NCBI GenBank assembly: GCA_964439265.1
Contig: CAYTOA010000018.1
Coordinates: 8,216 to 72,215, forward strand
Length of the DNA stretch: 64,000 bases
Direction of reading: 5' to 3'
Source: JAGVPT01 sp964439265
Lineage (GTDB): Bacteria > Bacteroidota > Ignavibacteria > UBA10030 > UBA8401
The translations under genes and the position numbers were made by a program. Below, in pieces: positions 1-8,691 of the stretch (its first letter is position 1; each line of letters opens with the position of its first letter). The notes beneath the pieces were generated by a model. That model did not search any database and was not told the origin of the DNA. It was given only the letters and a program-made list of their open reading frames with translations.

Positions 1-2
1 TT

Positions 3-2051
3 GACGGGGAGGGAGCGCAGCAGGCCCTTTACCCGTACAACGATCCCGGACAACTTCCGATCACGCCGATGCGGGCAGCGAACGGCGAATGGTTACGGTT
101 GGAGATCGCATTACCCGGTTATTCGGTCTGGTTGCGCGCATGGCAGGTACAGGTCGGCAGAGTGAAACTCTACCTGCTGGACAGCAATGACGCTGCCAAC
201 TCCCCGGTTCATCGAAGTATCACAAGTGAGCTCTATGGGGGCGGACCGGAACTGCGCCTGAAACAAGAAATGGTGCTTGGTATCGGGGGATGGCGGTTGA
301 TCCGTGCACTCGGTCTTCAGCCGGAAGTCTGCCATCTTAACGAAGGTCATGCTGCGTTCGCTGTCCTGGAGCGCGCAAAAAATTTTATGGAAGATAAAAG
401 TCAGCCTTTTGATGTTGCGCTCGCTGCCACTCGAGCGGGGAACCTCTTTACAACACACACAGCGGTAGCTGCCGGATTTGACCGCTTCACTCCATCCCTC
501 ATCGAACAATACCTCGGCAGTTATGCCGAGAAAAATCTCGGTATTTCACTCCATGATTTGCTCGCTCTTGGCCGTCTGAATTCAAACGACTCGTCGGAAA
601 GTTTCAACATGGCCTATCTGGCAATCCGGGGGAGCGGGGGTGTGAATGGCGTGAGTCGTTTGCACGGAGAAGTCAGCCGTCATCTCTTTCAGCCTTTATT
701 TCCCCAGTGGCCGGTGAAGGAAGTCCCCGTCGGCCACGTGACGAATGGAGTCCATATGCCGACGTGGGATTCGGCGTCAGCGGACGACCTTTGGACAGAA
801 GCGTGCGGGAAAGATCGCTGGTTGGGGACGACGAAAACCATGGAGCAGGAGATTCGAAAGGTTTCTGATGCAAGGCTTTGGCAATTTCGCTCGACTGCCA
901 GCAAGTTCTTTGTGGAATACGCGCGCGAACGATTGACCAAGCAGTTGATTGCCTCGGGCGATACTCTTGAAGCGATAAGCGAAGTGGAACATTTGTTCGA
1001 TCCAAACGCCTTGACCATAGGATTTGCTCGCCGCTTTGCCGCGTACAAACGGCCTAACATGTTGTTGCATGATCCGGAGCGACTGCTGCGTCTCTTGACT
1101 AATCCTAAACGTCCTGTGCAACTTATCCTCGCAGGCAAGGCCCATCCTGCAGATCTTGAAGGGCAGGCTCTCATACAAGAATGGATACATTTTATTCGCC
1201 GGTCTGATGCCCGCTATCATGTCCTCTTCCTCAGCGACTACAACATGCTCTTGAGCGAATACCTTGTGCAGGGTGTAGACGTTTGGATCAATACCCCCCG
1301 GCGGCCGTGGGAGGCGTGCGGCACGAGCGGCATGAAAGTTCTTGTCAACGGCGGCATCAATCTCTCAGAATTGGATGGCTGGTGGGCAGAAGCCTATACA
1401 CCTCAAGTAGGATGGGCTATTGGTGACGGAAAAGAACATGGAGACGATCCCGCCTGGGATGCCGTCGAAGCAGAATCCCTTTACTCCCTGCTCGAGCGAG
1501 ATGTTATCCCGGAGTTTTACAACCGGGATAAGAGCGGCATTCCCATCGCATGGGTCAGTAGGATGCGGGAAAGCATGGCATGCCTGACACCGCGTTTCTC
1601 TGCCAACCGCACAGTGCGCGAGTATACCGAGCAACACTACCTCCCGGCAGCGATCGCCTACAATATGCGTATCGCTGATAATGGTGCAATAGGGAAGAAA
1701 ATCGCAGCTTGGCAGCAGAGTGTGAATCAGAAATGGGCTGCGCTGCATTTCGGTGAAGTGAAGGTTACAACCGATTCTGAACGTCACATATTCAATGTTG
1801 AAATTTATTTGAACGATCTCGACCCGAACGCAATCAGACTTGAACTTTATGCTGATGGAATTAACAATGGCGCTCCGGTGAAGCAAGAAATGAAGCGCGT
1901 TCGTGAACTGGATGCGACGTCTGGCAGTCACGTTTACAGCGCAGCGGTTTCGGCCGCCCGGCCGCCGTCGGACTATACGGCACGGGCGATGCCAAATTAC
2001 GAAGGCGTTGCAGTTCCTTTAGAAGCCGCACAAATCCTGTGGCAGCGGTGA
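3..2051 (+). CDS. glgP: Alpha-glucan (glycogen/maltodextrin) phosphorylase, 5' end outside the window
   Basis: Phosphorolysis of alpha-1,4-glucan to glucose 1-phosphate, GT35 family, cytoplasmic. The frame is open from base 3, so the real start lies upstream; the 682 visible residues lack the N-terminal part of a family that is usually around 850 aa in its bacterial form. Visible family signatures are LNEGHAAFAVLER, TTHTAVAAGFDRF and the cofactor loop GTSGMKVLVNGG; the lysine codon at 1335-1337 aligns with the pyridoxal-phosphate lysine of phosphorylases. The context (acetate kinase, phosphoketolase, oxidative pentose phosphate genes) fits mobilisation of stored glucan into a phosphoketolase route. 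The family call is firm; the exact substrate (glycogen or maltodextrin) is not visible. Confidence 0.93.
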   Translation, partial: DGEGAQQALYPYNDPGQLPITPMRAANGEWLRLEIALPGYSVWLRAWQVQVGRVKLYLLDSNDAANSPVHRSITSELYGGGPELRLKQEMVLGIGGWRLIRALGLQPEVCHLNEGHAAFAVLERAKNFMEDKSQPFDVALAATRAGNLFTTHTAVAAGFDRFTPSLIEQYLGSYAEKNLGISLHDLLALGRLNSNDSSESFNMAYLAIRGSGGVNGVSRLHGEVSRHLFQPLFPQWPVKEVPVGHVTNGVHMPTWDSASADDLWTEACGKDRWLGTTKTMEQEIRKVSDARLWQFRSTASKFFVEYARERLTKQLIASGDTLEAISEVEHLFDPNALTIGFARRFAAYKRPNMLLHDPERLLRLLTNPKRPVQLILAGKAHPADLEGQALIQEWIHFIRRSDARYHVLFLSDYNMLLSEYLVQGVDVWINTPRRPWEACGTSGMKVLVNGGINLSELDGWWAEAYTPQVGWAIGDGKEHGDDPAWDAVEAESLYSLLERDVIPEFYNRDKSGIPIAWVSRMRESMACLTPRFSANRTVREYTEQHYLPAAIAYNMRIADNGAIGKKIAAWQQSVNQKWAALHFGEVKVTTDSERHIFNVEIYLNDLDPNAIRLELYADGINNGAPVKQEMKRVRELDATSGSHVYSAAVSAARPPSDYTARAMPNYEGVAVPLEAAQILWQR

Positions 2052-2105
2052 CCTGGCCGTCTGCAGAATCTATACGGCATTGAATAAATGTATTAAGACA
2101 CTACT

Positions 2106-2273
2106 TTGAAAAAAAAGCTAATCAACTCAAAAAGAGTACCTCCAACGCATGATTGCGCCGTAGTCGACCATTTGCCTGTTGCCCAGAATCACCATGTCAT
2201 CGGCGTGCTAAGCCCGGAAGATGTCATGCCGTTCCTGCATGCAGTTCAGGGATTGGGAACCCGACGAATATGA
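2106..2273 (+). pseudogene. Fragment of a CBS domain (C-terminal half)
   Basis: This frame encodes about 55 codons ending at TGA 2271-2273. Its middle reads VVDHLPVAQNHHVIGVLSPEDVM, split here as VVDHLPVAQN and HHVIGVLSPEDVM, which matches the final strand-strand-helix of a CBS domain (LPV..ng.vvGvls..Dvl). The first half of the domain and any convincing start with a ribosome site are missing, so this is most likely a gene remnant left between glgP and the HAD gene. A tiny expressed peptide starting at TTG 2106 cannot be excluded. Confidence 0.4.
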
Positions 2274-2295
2274 AAACTGAATCTCAATTACCGGA

Positions 2296-2943
2296 ATGAA
2301 ACGGTCAACCGAAATTACGACATTGTTTGTTGATATCGGCGGCGTTTTACTTACCGATGGATGGAACCTTGCGGCCAGTAAATTGGCGGCTGAAAAGTTT
2401 AACCTGGATGCGAAGGATCTGCATAAAAGGCATACCCAGGCTCTCGGCGCCTACGAAGAAGGAAAGCTCACCCTTGATGAGTTCTTGCGTCGGATGGTGT
2501 TTTATGAAAGGCGGCCGTTTACCCTTGCTCATTTTCGGAAATTCATGTTCGCACAGTCGAAGCCTTTTCCCAAAATGATCGGCCTGATTCGTCGGCTTAA
2601 GGCGCGATATGATGTGAAGATAGTCGTTGTCAGCAACGAAGGACGCGAGTTGAATGAATACCGGATTCATACATTCAAATTGGATAGGTTCGTAGATTAT
2701 TTTATTTCCTCCTGCTACGTTGGATTGAGAAAACCGGACGCGAATATCTTTCGTGTTGCACTCGATACGGTGAGGGTTCCGGCCAAACAGGTAGTCTATC
2801 TCGAAAACACCCGGATGTTCGTCGAGGTCGCGGAAGGTTTGGGGATTAGAAGCATTCTTCACACGGATGCCAATTCAACGCGCGCGAAACTCGCCTCGCT
2901 TGGATTACGGGATGATGAGAGAGCGATCGATGGAGACCGATAA
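2296..2943 (+). CDS. HAD-superfamily hydrolase with an altered motif IV
   Basis: A 215-residue haloacid-dehalogenase-like protein, probably a cytoplasmic phosphatase. The N-terminal motif I reads FVDIGGVLL with the nucleophile aspartate at residue 13; motif II is VVVSNEG (Ser113); motif III lysine is in GLRKPDANIF (Lys146). Motif IV, normally two acidic residues (DD or ED), reads YLENTRMF here, so one metal ligand is replaced by Asn171. The second aspartate of motif I is Gly, as in the DxGGVL subgroup, so an acid/base role is uncertain. The 3' end overlaps the acetate kinase start by 14 nt, indicating translational coupling. The substrate is unknown; a sugar phosphate would fit the neighbourhood. 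Confidence 0.8.
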   Translation: MKRSTEITTLFVDIGGVLLTDGWNLAASKLAAEKFNLDAKDLHKRHTQALGAYEEGKLTLDEFLRRMVFYERRPFTLAHFRKFMFAQSKPFPKMIGLIRRLKARYDVKIVVVSNEGRELNEYRIHTFKLDRFVDYFISSCYVGLRKPDANIFRVALDTVRVPAKQVVYLENTRMFVEVAEGLGIRSILHTDANSTRAKLASLGLRDDERAIDGDR

Positions 2944-4150
2944 TCAGCTTATCCTGGCGATCAACGGCGGCTCGTCGAGCATCAAGTTTGCGATGTATCA
3001 GATTGATGGACCTCCAGTGCGGTTGCTTTCCGGAACAGTAGACCGAATAGGTTCGAAAGATTCAACTTTGAGCTTCAGCGGCGAAGATAAGAACAACAAA
3101 AGCATCGTTACAGCAGAAACTTCTGACCACCAGTCGGCGGGAGGATTCTTGATCGATTGGCTTGAGCGACGGGATAATTTTTCTTCAGTGAAGGCAGTGG
3201 GTCACCGAATCGTCCATGGTATGGAACATGCTCAACCTGAAGTCATTACCCATGAATTAATAGATGAATTGCATCGTATCAGCCCGTACGATATGGATCA
3301 TTTGCCGGCTGAGGTCGAATTGATAGAAGCGTTTGGCCGGCGTTATCCAAAACTTCCGCAGGTGGCATGTTTTGACACGGCGTTTCACTGCACGATGCCC
3401 CGAGTGGCTAAACTGCTTCCGATTCCCCGTCGCTTCGATGCAAGGGGTATTCGGCGATATGGTTTCCACGGTTTGTCGTACGCGTATCTCATCGAAGAGC
3501 TCGCCCGTGTTGCCGGTGAGGATGCTGCTACGAGGCGTGTGATATTGGCTCATCTTGGGAATGGAGCTAGCCTCGCGGCCGTTCACGAAAAAAAGAGCAT
3601 TGACACCAGCATGGGCTTTACGCCTGCAGGCGGGGTCACAATGGGTACCCGCCCCGGAGACTTGGATCCAGGCGTTGCATGGTACATCATGAAGTCTGAA
3701 AATTTATCGCCCAAGCAGTTCAATAATTTAATTAATCACGAATCCGGCCTCCTCGGCATTTCTGAAAGCAGTTCCGATATGCACGACCTGCTCAACTCTG
3801 AAACTCGCGACGCACGAGCGGCTGAAGCGGTCGCATTGTTTTGCTACCAGGTCAAGAAATGGATCGGTGCGTTTGCAGCGGCGCTGGGCGGGGTGGATAC
3901 ACTCGTGTTCGCCGGCGGCATCGGAGAGAATGCACCGCTCATCCGATCGCGCATTTGTAAAGGGCTGAACTTTCTCGGTGTGGAATTGAACGAGGTGCGC
4001 AATGCGGAATCTGCGGACGTGATTTCGGCGGACGACAGCCGAGTAACAGTTCGCGTCATTCGCACGAACGAAGAACTTATGATCGTCCGGTCAGTCAAGA
4101 GATTGCTTGGTCTTTGCACAAAGGAAGTTGATCAGACAAGCACTAGCTAA
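2930..4150 (+). CDS. ackA: Acetate kinase
   Basis: Converts acetyl phosphate plus ADP to acetate plus ATP (reversible). The protein has 406 residues with the ASKHA-fold signatures INGGSSSIKF near the N terminus, HRIVHGMEHA, CFDTAFHCTMP, YGFHGLSYAYL, AHLGNGASLA, SMGFTPAGGVTMGTRPGDLD and, near the C terminus, FAGGIGENAPLIR. I chose ATG 2930 (METDNQL) because the motif NGGSSSIKF then sits at the family's usual distance from the N terminus and a GAGAG stretch lies just upstream; the frame is open to 2867. It overlaps the HAD gene by 14 nt. With the phosphoketolase gene downstream it would recover ATP from acetyl phosphate, as in the bifid shunt. Confidence 0.95.
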   Translation: METDNQLILAINGGSSSIKFAMYQIDGPPVRLLSGTVDRIGSKDSTLSFSGEDKNNKSIVTAETSDHQSAGGFLIDWLERRDNFSSVKAVGHRIVHGMEHAQPEVITHELIDELHRISPYDMDHLPAEVELIEAFGRRYPKLPQVACFDTAFHCTMPRVAKLLPIPRRFDARGIRRYGFHGLSYAYLIEELARVAGEDAATRRVILAHLGNGASLAAVHEKKSIDTSMGFTPAGGVTMGTRPGDLDPGVAWYIMKSENLSPKQFNNLINHESGLLGISESSSDMHDLLNSETRDARAAEAVALFCYQVKKWIGAFAAALGGVDTLVFAGGIGENAPLIRSRICKGLNFLGVELNEVRNAESADVISADDSRVTVRVIRTNEELMIVRSVKRLLGLCTKEVDQTSTS

Positions 4151-4176
4151 TAACAAGAACCAATCACAGAAGCCGA

Positions 4177-4281
4177 CTATATCTTATACTACTCTATGTA
4201 AAAGATCCTGCAAAAAGCGCCGTTTTCTACAAGGAGCTGTTGCGTCACGAACCGTTTGCATTATTTAAGAAAGGAACACAT
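4177..4281 (+). pseudogene. Remnant of a VOC (glyoxalase/bleomycin-resistance-like) N-terminus
   Basis: In the frame of the following YHS gene, the bases just upstream of its start read YLILLYVKDPAKSAVFY followed by KELLRHEPFALF, which is the first strand and helix of a vicinal-oxygen-chelate protein (ilyVkDp..saaFY..lLg..p). The frame is closed upstream by a TAG at 4144-4146 and has no ATG. About 30 codons survive before the sequence passes without a stop into the ribosome site and ATG of the YHS gene. I read this as the head of a deleted VOC gene fused by deletion to the YHS gene. Confidence 0.5.
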
Positions 4282-4440
4282 ATGAAAGAATCGAAATCCA
4301 CAACCAAAGACCCTGTCTGCGGAATGTCCGTCGACAAAGCAACCGCTCTCCATGCCGAACGTGATGGAAAGATGTTTTATTTTTGCTGCGACAAATGTCG
4401 GCAAGAATTCATGTCAAAACCAGCCGGGGCTAAGCGTTGA
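4282..4440 (+). CDS. Small YHS-domain metal-binding protein
   Basis: A 52-residue protein consisting almost wholly of a YHS domain: DPVCGMSVD at residues 10-18 and FYFCCDKCRQEF at 32-43, giving Cys13, Cys35, Cys36 and Cys39 as likely heavy-metal ligands. YHS domains occur as stand-alone copper or iron binding modules and at the ends of P-type ATPases. ATG 4282 is chosen because AAAGGA lies just upstream; a longer in-frame reading from TTG 4240 would include the VOC remnant. The 3' end precedes the phosphoketolase start by 76 nt. The role here is unknown; a metal carrier or sensor is an inference from the fold. Confidence 0.8.
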   Translation: MKESKSTTKDPVCGMSVDKATALHAERDGKMFYFCCDKCRQEFMSKPAGAKR

Positions 4441-4516
4441 AACAGGTCTTGAGGCTGGTGTACTTAGAAGTGCGATATTTACGTCGTCAGACTTTGTTAT
4501 AGATAGAAATAGGGCT

Positions 4517-6886
4517 ATGATGACAAAAACTCTCTCTCCGGAATTGCTCCACAGGATGGATGCATATTGGCGTGCTGCGAACTACCTGTCGGTTGGGCAG
4601 CTTTATCTCCACGATAATCCTTTGCTTCGGAAGCCGCTGAAACTGTCACACGTGAAGTCGATGCTGCTTGGGCACTGGGGCACAACGCCAGGGCAGAACT
4701 TTATCTACGTGCATTTGAATCGCGTCATCAAGAAGTATGATCTGGATATGTTCTACATCTCAGGTCCCGGACACGGGGGGCCGGCGCTGGTAGGCAATAC
4801 GTATCTCGAGGGGACTTATAGTGAAATCTATCCGAACATCACTCGGGATGAAACCGGTCTGAAAAAATTGTTCAAGCAATTCTCGTTTCCCGGCGGGATC
4901 CCCAGCCATGTTTCGCCTGAGTGTCCGGGATCGATTCACGAAGGGGGCGAGCTAGGATATTCACTCAGCCACGCTTTCGGAGCTGCGTTCGATAATCCTG
5001 ATTTGATTGTCGCCTGCGTTATCGGTGACGGCGAAGCAGAAACAGGTCCGCTGGCCACGGCATGGCATTCCAATAAATTTCTCGATCCGATCAGTGATGG
5101 AGCCGTGCTGCCAATCCTGCATCTCAACGGCTATAAAATAGCCAACCCAACTGTTTTGGCTCGTATCGAGCATGAGGAACTAGAGCAATTCCTGAGAGGC
5201 TGCGGATGGACGCCGTATTTTGTGGAAGGCGATGACCCGGAAGTGATGCATCAACTGATGGCTGCTGCTTTGGAGCAGGTCATCGAAAGCATTCGTGAAA
5301 TCCAAACGAATGCGCGGACAAAGAACGATACCACTCGTCCTCGCTGGCCGATGATCGTCTTCAATTCACCGAAGGGGTGGACCGGACCAAAGATTGTCGA
5401 TGGGCTGCAAATCGAAGGAACGTTTCGAGCTCACCAGATTCCCCTTCTGGTAGATTCCGGGCATCCCGACCATCTCAACCAACTTGAAAGCTGGATGAAG
5501 AGCTATAAGCCAGACGAACTTTTTGACAAGAAAGGGAGTCTGATGCCGGAATTGGCCGAGCTGGCTCCTAAAGACGACCGGCGGATGGGTGCCAATCCAA
5601 ACGCCAACGGTGGAAAGTTACTGCGCGACTTGATTATGCCTGACTTTCACAAGTACGCAGTGAATGTTCCATCACCCGGGTCAGTTGAAGCCGCCGACAC
5701 GCACGTGCTCGGAGAGTTCTTGCGCGATGTAATTACGCTTAATCGGGAACAACGAAATTTTCGGATCTTCGGTCCCGATGAGACGCTTTCCAACCGGCTG
5801 AATGCCGTTTTCGATGTCACCAACCGGCAATGGGAAGCACGGACGAAAGAAAACGATGAGTTTCTTGCAACCGACGGACGGGTAATGGAGATGCTGAGCG
5901 AGCATCAGTGTGAAGGGTGGCTGGAAGGATATTTATTAACGGGAAGGCACGGGTTGTTTAACTGCTATGAAGCGTTCATTCATATTGTTGACTCAATGTT
6001 CAACCAGCACGCCAAGTGGCTGAAAATCAGCGCGGAATTACCGTGGCGGCGAAAAATTGCTTCGCTCAATTACCTGCTCGCTTCGCACGTCTGGCAGCAA
6101 GCTCATAATGGATTCACACACCAAGACCCCGGCTTCATCGACCATGTAGTAAACAAGAAAGCGTCAATCGTGCGCGTGTACCTTCCGCCCGACGCTAACT
6201 GCCTGCTATCAGTTTGGGACCATTGTTTAAGGAGCCGGCATTACGTGAACGTCGTGATCGCGGGCAAATACCAGGCGCCTCAATGGTTGACCATGGATGA
6301 TGCGATTCAACACTGCACCAAAGGGATTGGCGTATGGCAATGGGCCAGCTGCGATGAAGGCACAGAACCGGATGTGGTGATGGCATGTTGCGGCGACGTG
6401 CCAACTCTCGAGACTCTCGCAGCCGTGTCTATTCTTCATCAGCATCTTCCGGATTTAAAAATTCGCGTGATCAATGTTGTCGACCTGATGAAACTGCAGC
6501 CGAGTGCAGAGCATCCGCACGGACTGAGCGATGAAGACTTCGATGGATTATTCACGAAGGACAAACCGATCGTTTTCGCATTCCACGGCTATCCCTGGCT
6601 GGTGCATCGGTTAACGTACCGGCGCACCAACCACGAAAACATGCACGTTCGGGGCTATAAAGAAGAAGGAACCATCACAACGTACTTTGATATGACGGTT
6701 CTCAATGATCTTGACAGGTTCCACCTTGTCCAAGATGTGATACATCGGCTGCCGAAGCTGGGGGCCGCCGGCGCTTCGTTGAAACGTATGGTACAGGATA
6801 AACTCATCGAGCACAAGCAGTACATCGACAAGCACGGTGAAGACATGCCGGAAATCCGGAACTGGAAGTGGAGCGATCTCAAATGA
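4517..6886 (+). CDS. xfp: Xylulose-5-phosphate/fructose-6-phosphate phosphoketolase
   Basis: Thiamine-diphosphate enzyme that cleaves xylulose 5-phosphate (or fructose 6-phosphate) with inorganic phosphate to acetyl phosphate and glyceraldehyde 3-phosphate (or erythrose 4-phosphate). The protein has 789 residues, the usual family length, with YISGPGHGGPALVGNTYLEG (80-99), GGIPSHVSPECPGSIHEGGE, and the cofactor motif GDGEAETGP (170-178). The start ATG 4517 (followed by a second ATG at 4520) is preceded by AGGG; the frame is open further upstream to 4352 but that part overlaps the YHS gene and is not family-like. It sits between ackA and gnd-pgl-zwf, which supply pentose phosphate and consume acetyl phosphate. 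Confidence 0.95.
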   Translation: MMTKTLSPELLHRMDAYWRAANYLSVGQLYLHDNPLLRKPLKLSHVKSMLLGHWGTTPGQNFIYVHLNRVIKKYDLDMFYISGPGHGGPALVGNTYLEGTYSEIYPNITRDETGLKKLFKQFSFPGGIPSHVSPECPGSIHEGGELGYSLSHAFGAAFDNPDLIVACVIGDGEAETGPLATAWHSNKFLDPISDGAVLPILHLNGYKIANPTVLARIEHEELEQFLRGCGWTPYFVEGDDPEVMHQLMAAALEQVIESIREIQTNARTKNDTTRPRWPMIVFNSPKGWTGPKIVDGLQIEGTFRAHQIPLLVDSGHPDHLNQLESWMKSYKPDELFDKKGSLMPELAELAPKDDRRMGANPNANGGKLLRDLIMPDFHKYAVNVPSPGSVEAADTHVLGEFLRDVITLNREQRNFRIFGPDETLSNRLNAVFDVTNRQWEARTKENDEFLATDGRVMEMLSEHQCEGWLEGYLLTGRHGLFNCYEAFIHIVDSMFNQHAKWLKISAELPWRRKIASLNYLLASHVWQQAHNGFTHQDPGFIDHVVNKKASIVRVYLPPDANCLLSVWDHCLRSRHYVNVVIAGKYQAPQWLTMDDAIQHCTKGIGVWQWASCDEGTEPDVVMACCGDVPTLETLAAVSILHQHLPDLKIRVINVVDLMKLQPSAEHPHGLSDEDFDGLFTKDKPIVFAFHGYPWLVHRLTYRRTNHENMHVRGYKEEGTITTYFDMTVLNDLDRFHLVQDVIHRLPKLGAAGASLKRMVQDKLIEHKQYIDKHGEDMPEIRNWKWSDLK

Positions 6887-6983
6887 TCGTCCAAATTATG
6901 CATGATTGGTCAGGAATCTCCGGAAATTCACTCATGACGCGCCGGGATGGTACAAACTATTCTTCAGAAAGGGAAGTGAGCAA

Positions 6984-7196
6984 ATGAATGACAGTAATCA
7001 ACATCACCATACTCATGGAGGGTCGGAGAACGACACCATGCAAAGACTTCATCAACCGTACTGGAAATACGCGCACCGTGACTGGCGCATTTGGCTCGCG
7101 GTTGTTATCATGGTCGGAGGAATGATCATCTATGTCATGACCGATGATTTTTCCATGCGCTTTCGGAACCGGCCGCCGGTCACGTTGGGAAAATAG
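6984..7196 (+). CDS. Small His-rich single-pass membrane protein, unknown function
   Basis: A 70-residue protein starting MNDSNQHHHTHGG, with a His-rich polar head, one clear membrane segment (about residues 35-54, IWLAVVIMVGGMIIYVM) and a short basic tail. ATG 6984 is chosen for the AAGGGAAG ribosome site 7 nt upstream; the longer frame from TTG 6906 has no such site. I do not recognise the family. It lies between the phosphoketolase and gnd genes, in the same direction, and could be co-transcribed with either. The His cluster might bind metal, which is speculation. Confidence 0.65.
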   Translation: MNDSNQHHHTHGGSENDTMQRLHQPYWKYAHRDWRIWLAVVIMVGGMIIYVMTDDFSMRFRNRPPVTLGK

Positions 7197-7275
7197 CGGA
7201 ATCCGAAAGGCTTGCATGATCAATGGATCATCCCATAAAAGATGCAATCGAGGAGTATAACAATGAGAGGAGACA

Positions 7276-8691
7276 ATGAAGGGTCAACAATGTGAAATCG
7301 GGATGCTCGGCCTCGGCGTTATGGGACGTAATCTCATGCTCAATATGGCGGATCATGGATTTTCGGTGGCTGGGTATGACAAGGACCCGTCCAAAGTCGC
7401 AGCCTTGCGCCAGGAAGCAGGTCAGCGCGATGCACGCGGAGCCGCGGACATCAAAGAGTTCATTGCCATGCTTCGTCACCCGCGAGCAATCATATTGCTT
7501 GTCCCCGCAGGTGCTCCGGTCGATTCTGTGATCCAGGAGCTGGTGCCGCTTTTGGCGAAAGGTGATCTCATCATCGATGCCGGCAATTCATATTTCAAAG
7601 ACTCGGATGTCCGTGCCAGAAACCTTCAGACGAACGGGATTCAATTTCTCGGCGTCGGTGTTTCAGGAGGAGAGGATGGAGCACGGCATGGACCGAGCAT
7701 CATGCCGGGCGGGCCCAGAGAGGCGTACGAGCTTGTTCGTCCGGTGATGGAAGCTGTTGCAGCAAAAGTGAACAGCGACCCGTGTGTGACCTATATCGGT
7801 CCGGGGTCGGCAGGCCACTTCGTGAAGATGGTCCACAATGGCATTGAATATGGAATGATGCAGCTTATCGCGGAAACCTACGACCTTATGAAACGCGGAC
7901 TCGGCCTCAATGACGAGGCTTTGGACTCAGTGTTCAGGACATGGAACGATGGCGAGCTCAACAGCTACTTGATGAAGATCACCGGCGACATCTTTTCAAA
8001 ATTGGACGCACAGACCGGCAAGCGTCTGGTCGATGAAATACTGGATGTGGCGAAACAAAAAGGGACCGGGATGTGGACTTCGCAGAGTGCGATGGAACTT
8101 CAGGTGCCGATCCCGACAATCGACGCAGCAGTCTCGATGAGAGATTTATCGGTGTTCGCAAGAGAACGGCAAGAGGCCAGCGTGATTTATCAGCGCACTC
8201 AACCTCCGTTCACAGGCGACCGCGATGTGTTTCTCACGCAGATGGCACGTGCCCTTTTTGCCGGAATGGTCTCTGTGTATGCTCAGGGGATGGCGCTATT
8301 GACCGTTGCTTCGGACAAGTACGCGTATCACCTCGACCTCGAAGCTGTGGCGCGCATCTGGCGCGGCGGATGTATCATTCGGGCAGCACTCCTCGACGAC
8401 GTCTGCGCGGCGTATCATGCTAAGCACGATCTTCCAAACTTACTGCTGGATGGAAATTTCTCCCATAAAATAATGGATCATCAGGAAGATTTGCGACGAG
8501 TGGTCTGCTTTGCTGCCGAGTCAGGAGTGCCTGTCCCGGCGCTGATGATTTCGCTCGGATATCTCGATGCCTATCGAAGTACCTGGCTGCCGGCCAATCT
8601 TATCCAGGCCCAGCGCGACTATTTTGGAGCCCATACCTATGAGCGGATCGATTCTAAGGGCACTTTTCATACTGAATGGAAAAAATCGTAG
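7276..8691 (+). CDS. gnd: 6-phosphogluconate dehydrogenase, decarboxylating
   Basis: Oxidises 6-phosphogluconate to ribulose 5-phosphate with CO2 release and NAD(P)H formation. The 471-residue length equals the long form of the family. The dinucleotide-binding motif GLGVMG is at 12-17, the signature GVGVSGGEDGARHGPS at 126-141, and the catalytic set Lys184, Asn188 and Glu191 lies in HFVKMVHNGIEYGMMQ. The start is preceded by GAGGAGA. It opens a gnd-pgl-zwf cluster: its 3' end overlaps pgl by 16 nt. A short in-frame-free leader peptide frame (ATG 7262) overlaps its ribosome site. Certain at family level. Confidence 0.97.
   Translation: MKGQQCEIGMLGLGVMGRNLMLNMADHGFSVAGYDKDPSKVAALRQEAGQRDARGAADIKEFIAMLRHPRAIILLVPAGAPVDSVIQELVPLLAKGDLIIDAGNSYFKDSDVRARNLQTNGIQFLGVGVSGGEDGARHGPSIMPGGPREAYELVRPVMEAVAAKVNSDPCVTYIGPGSAGHFVKMVHNGIEYGMMQLIAETYDLMKRGLGLNDEALDSVFRTWNDGELNSYLMKITGDIFSKLDAQTGKRLVDEILDVAKQKGTGMWTSQSAMELQVPIPTIDAAVSMRDLSVFARERQEASVIYQRTQPPFTGDRDVFLTQMARALFAGMVSVYAQGMALLTVASDKYAYHLDLEAVARIWRGGCIIRAALLDDVCAAYHAKHDLPNLLLDGNFSHKIMDHQEDLRRVVCFAAESGVPVPALMISLGYLDAYRSTWLPANLIQAQRDYFGAHTYERIDSKGTFHTEWKKS

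Noticed and set aside
4352..4516. Longer phosphoketolase start
   Set aside because: The extra 55 codons are out-of-frame YHS gene sequence; the family begins at the double ATG at 4517.
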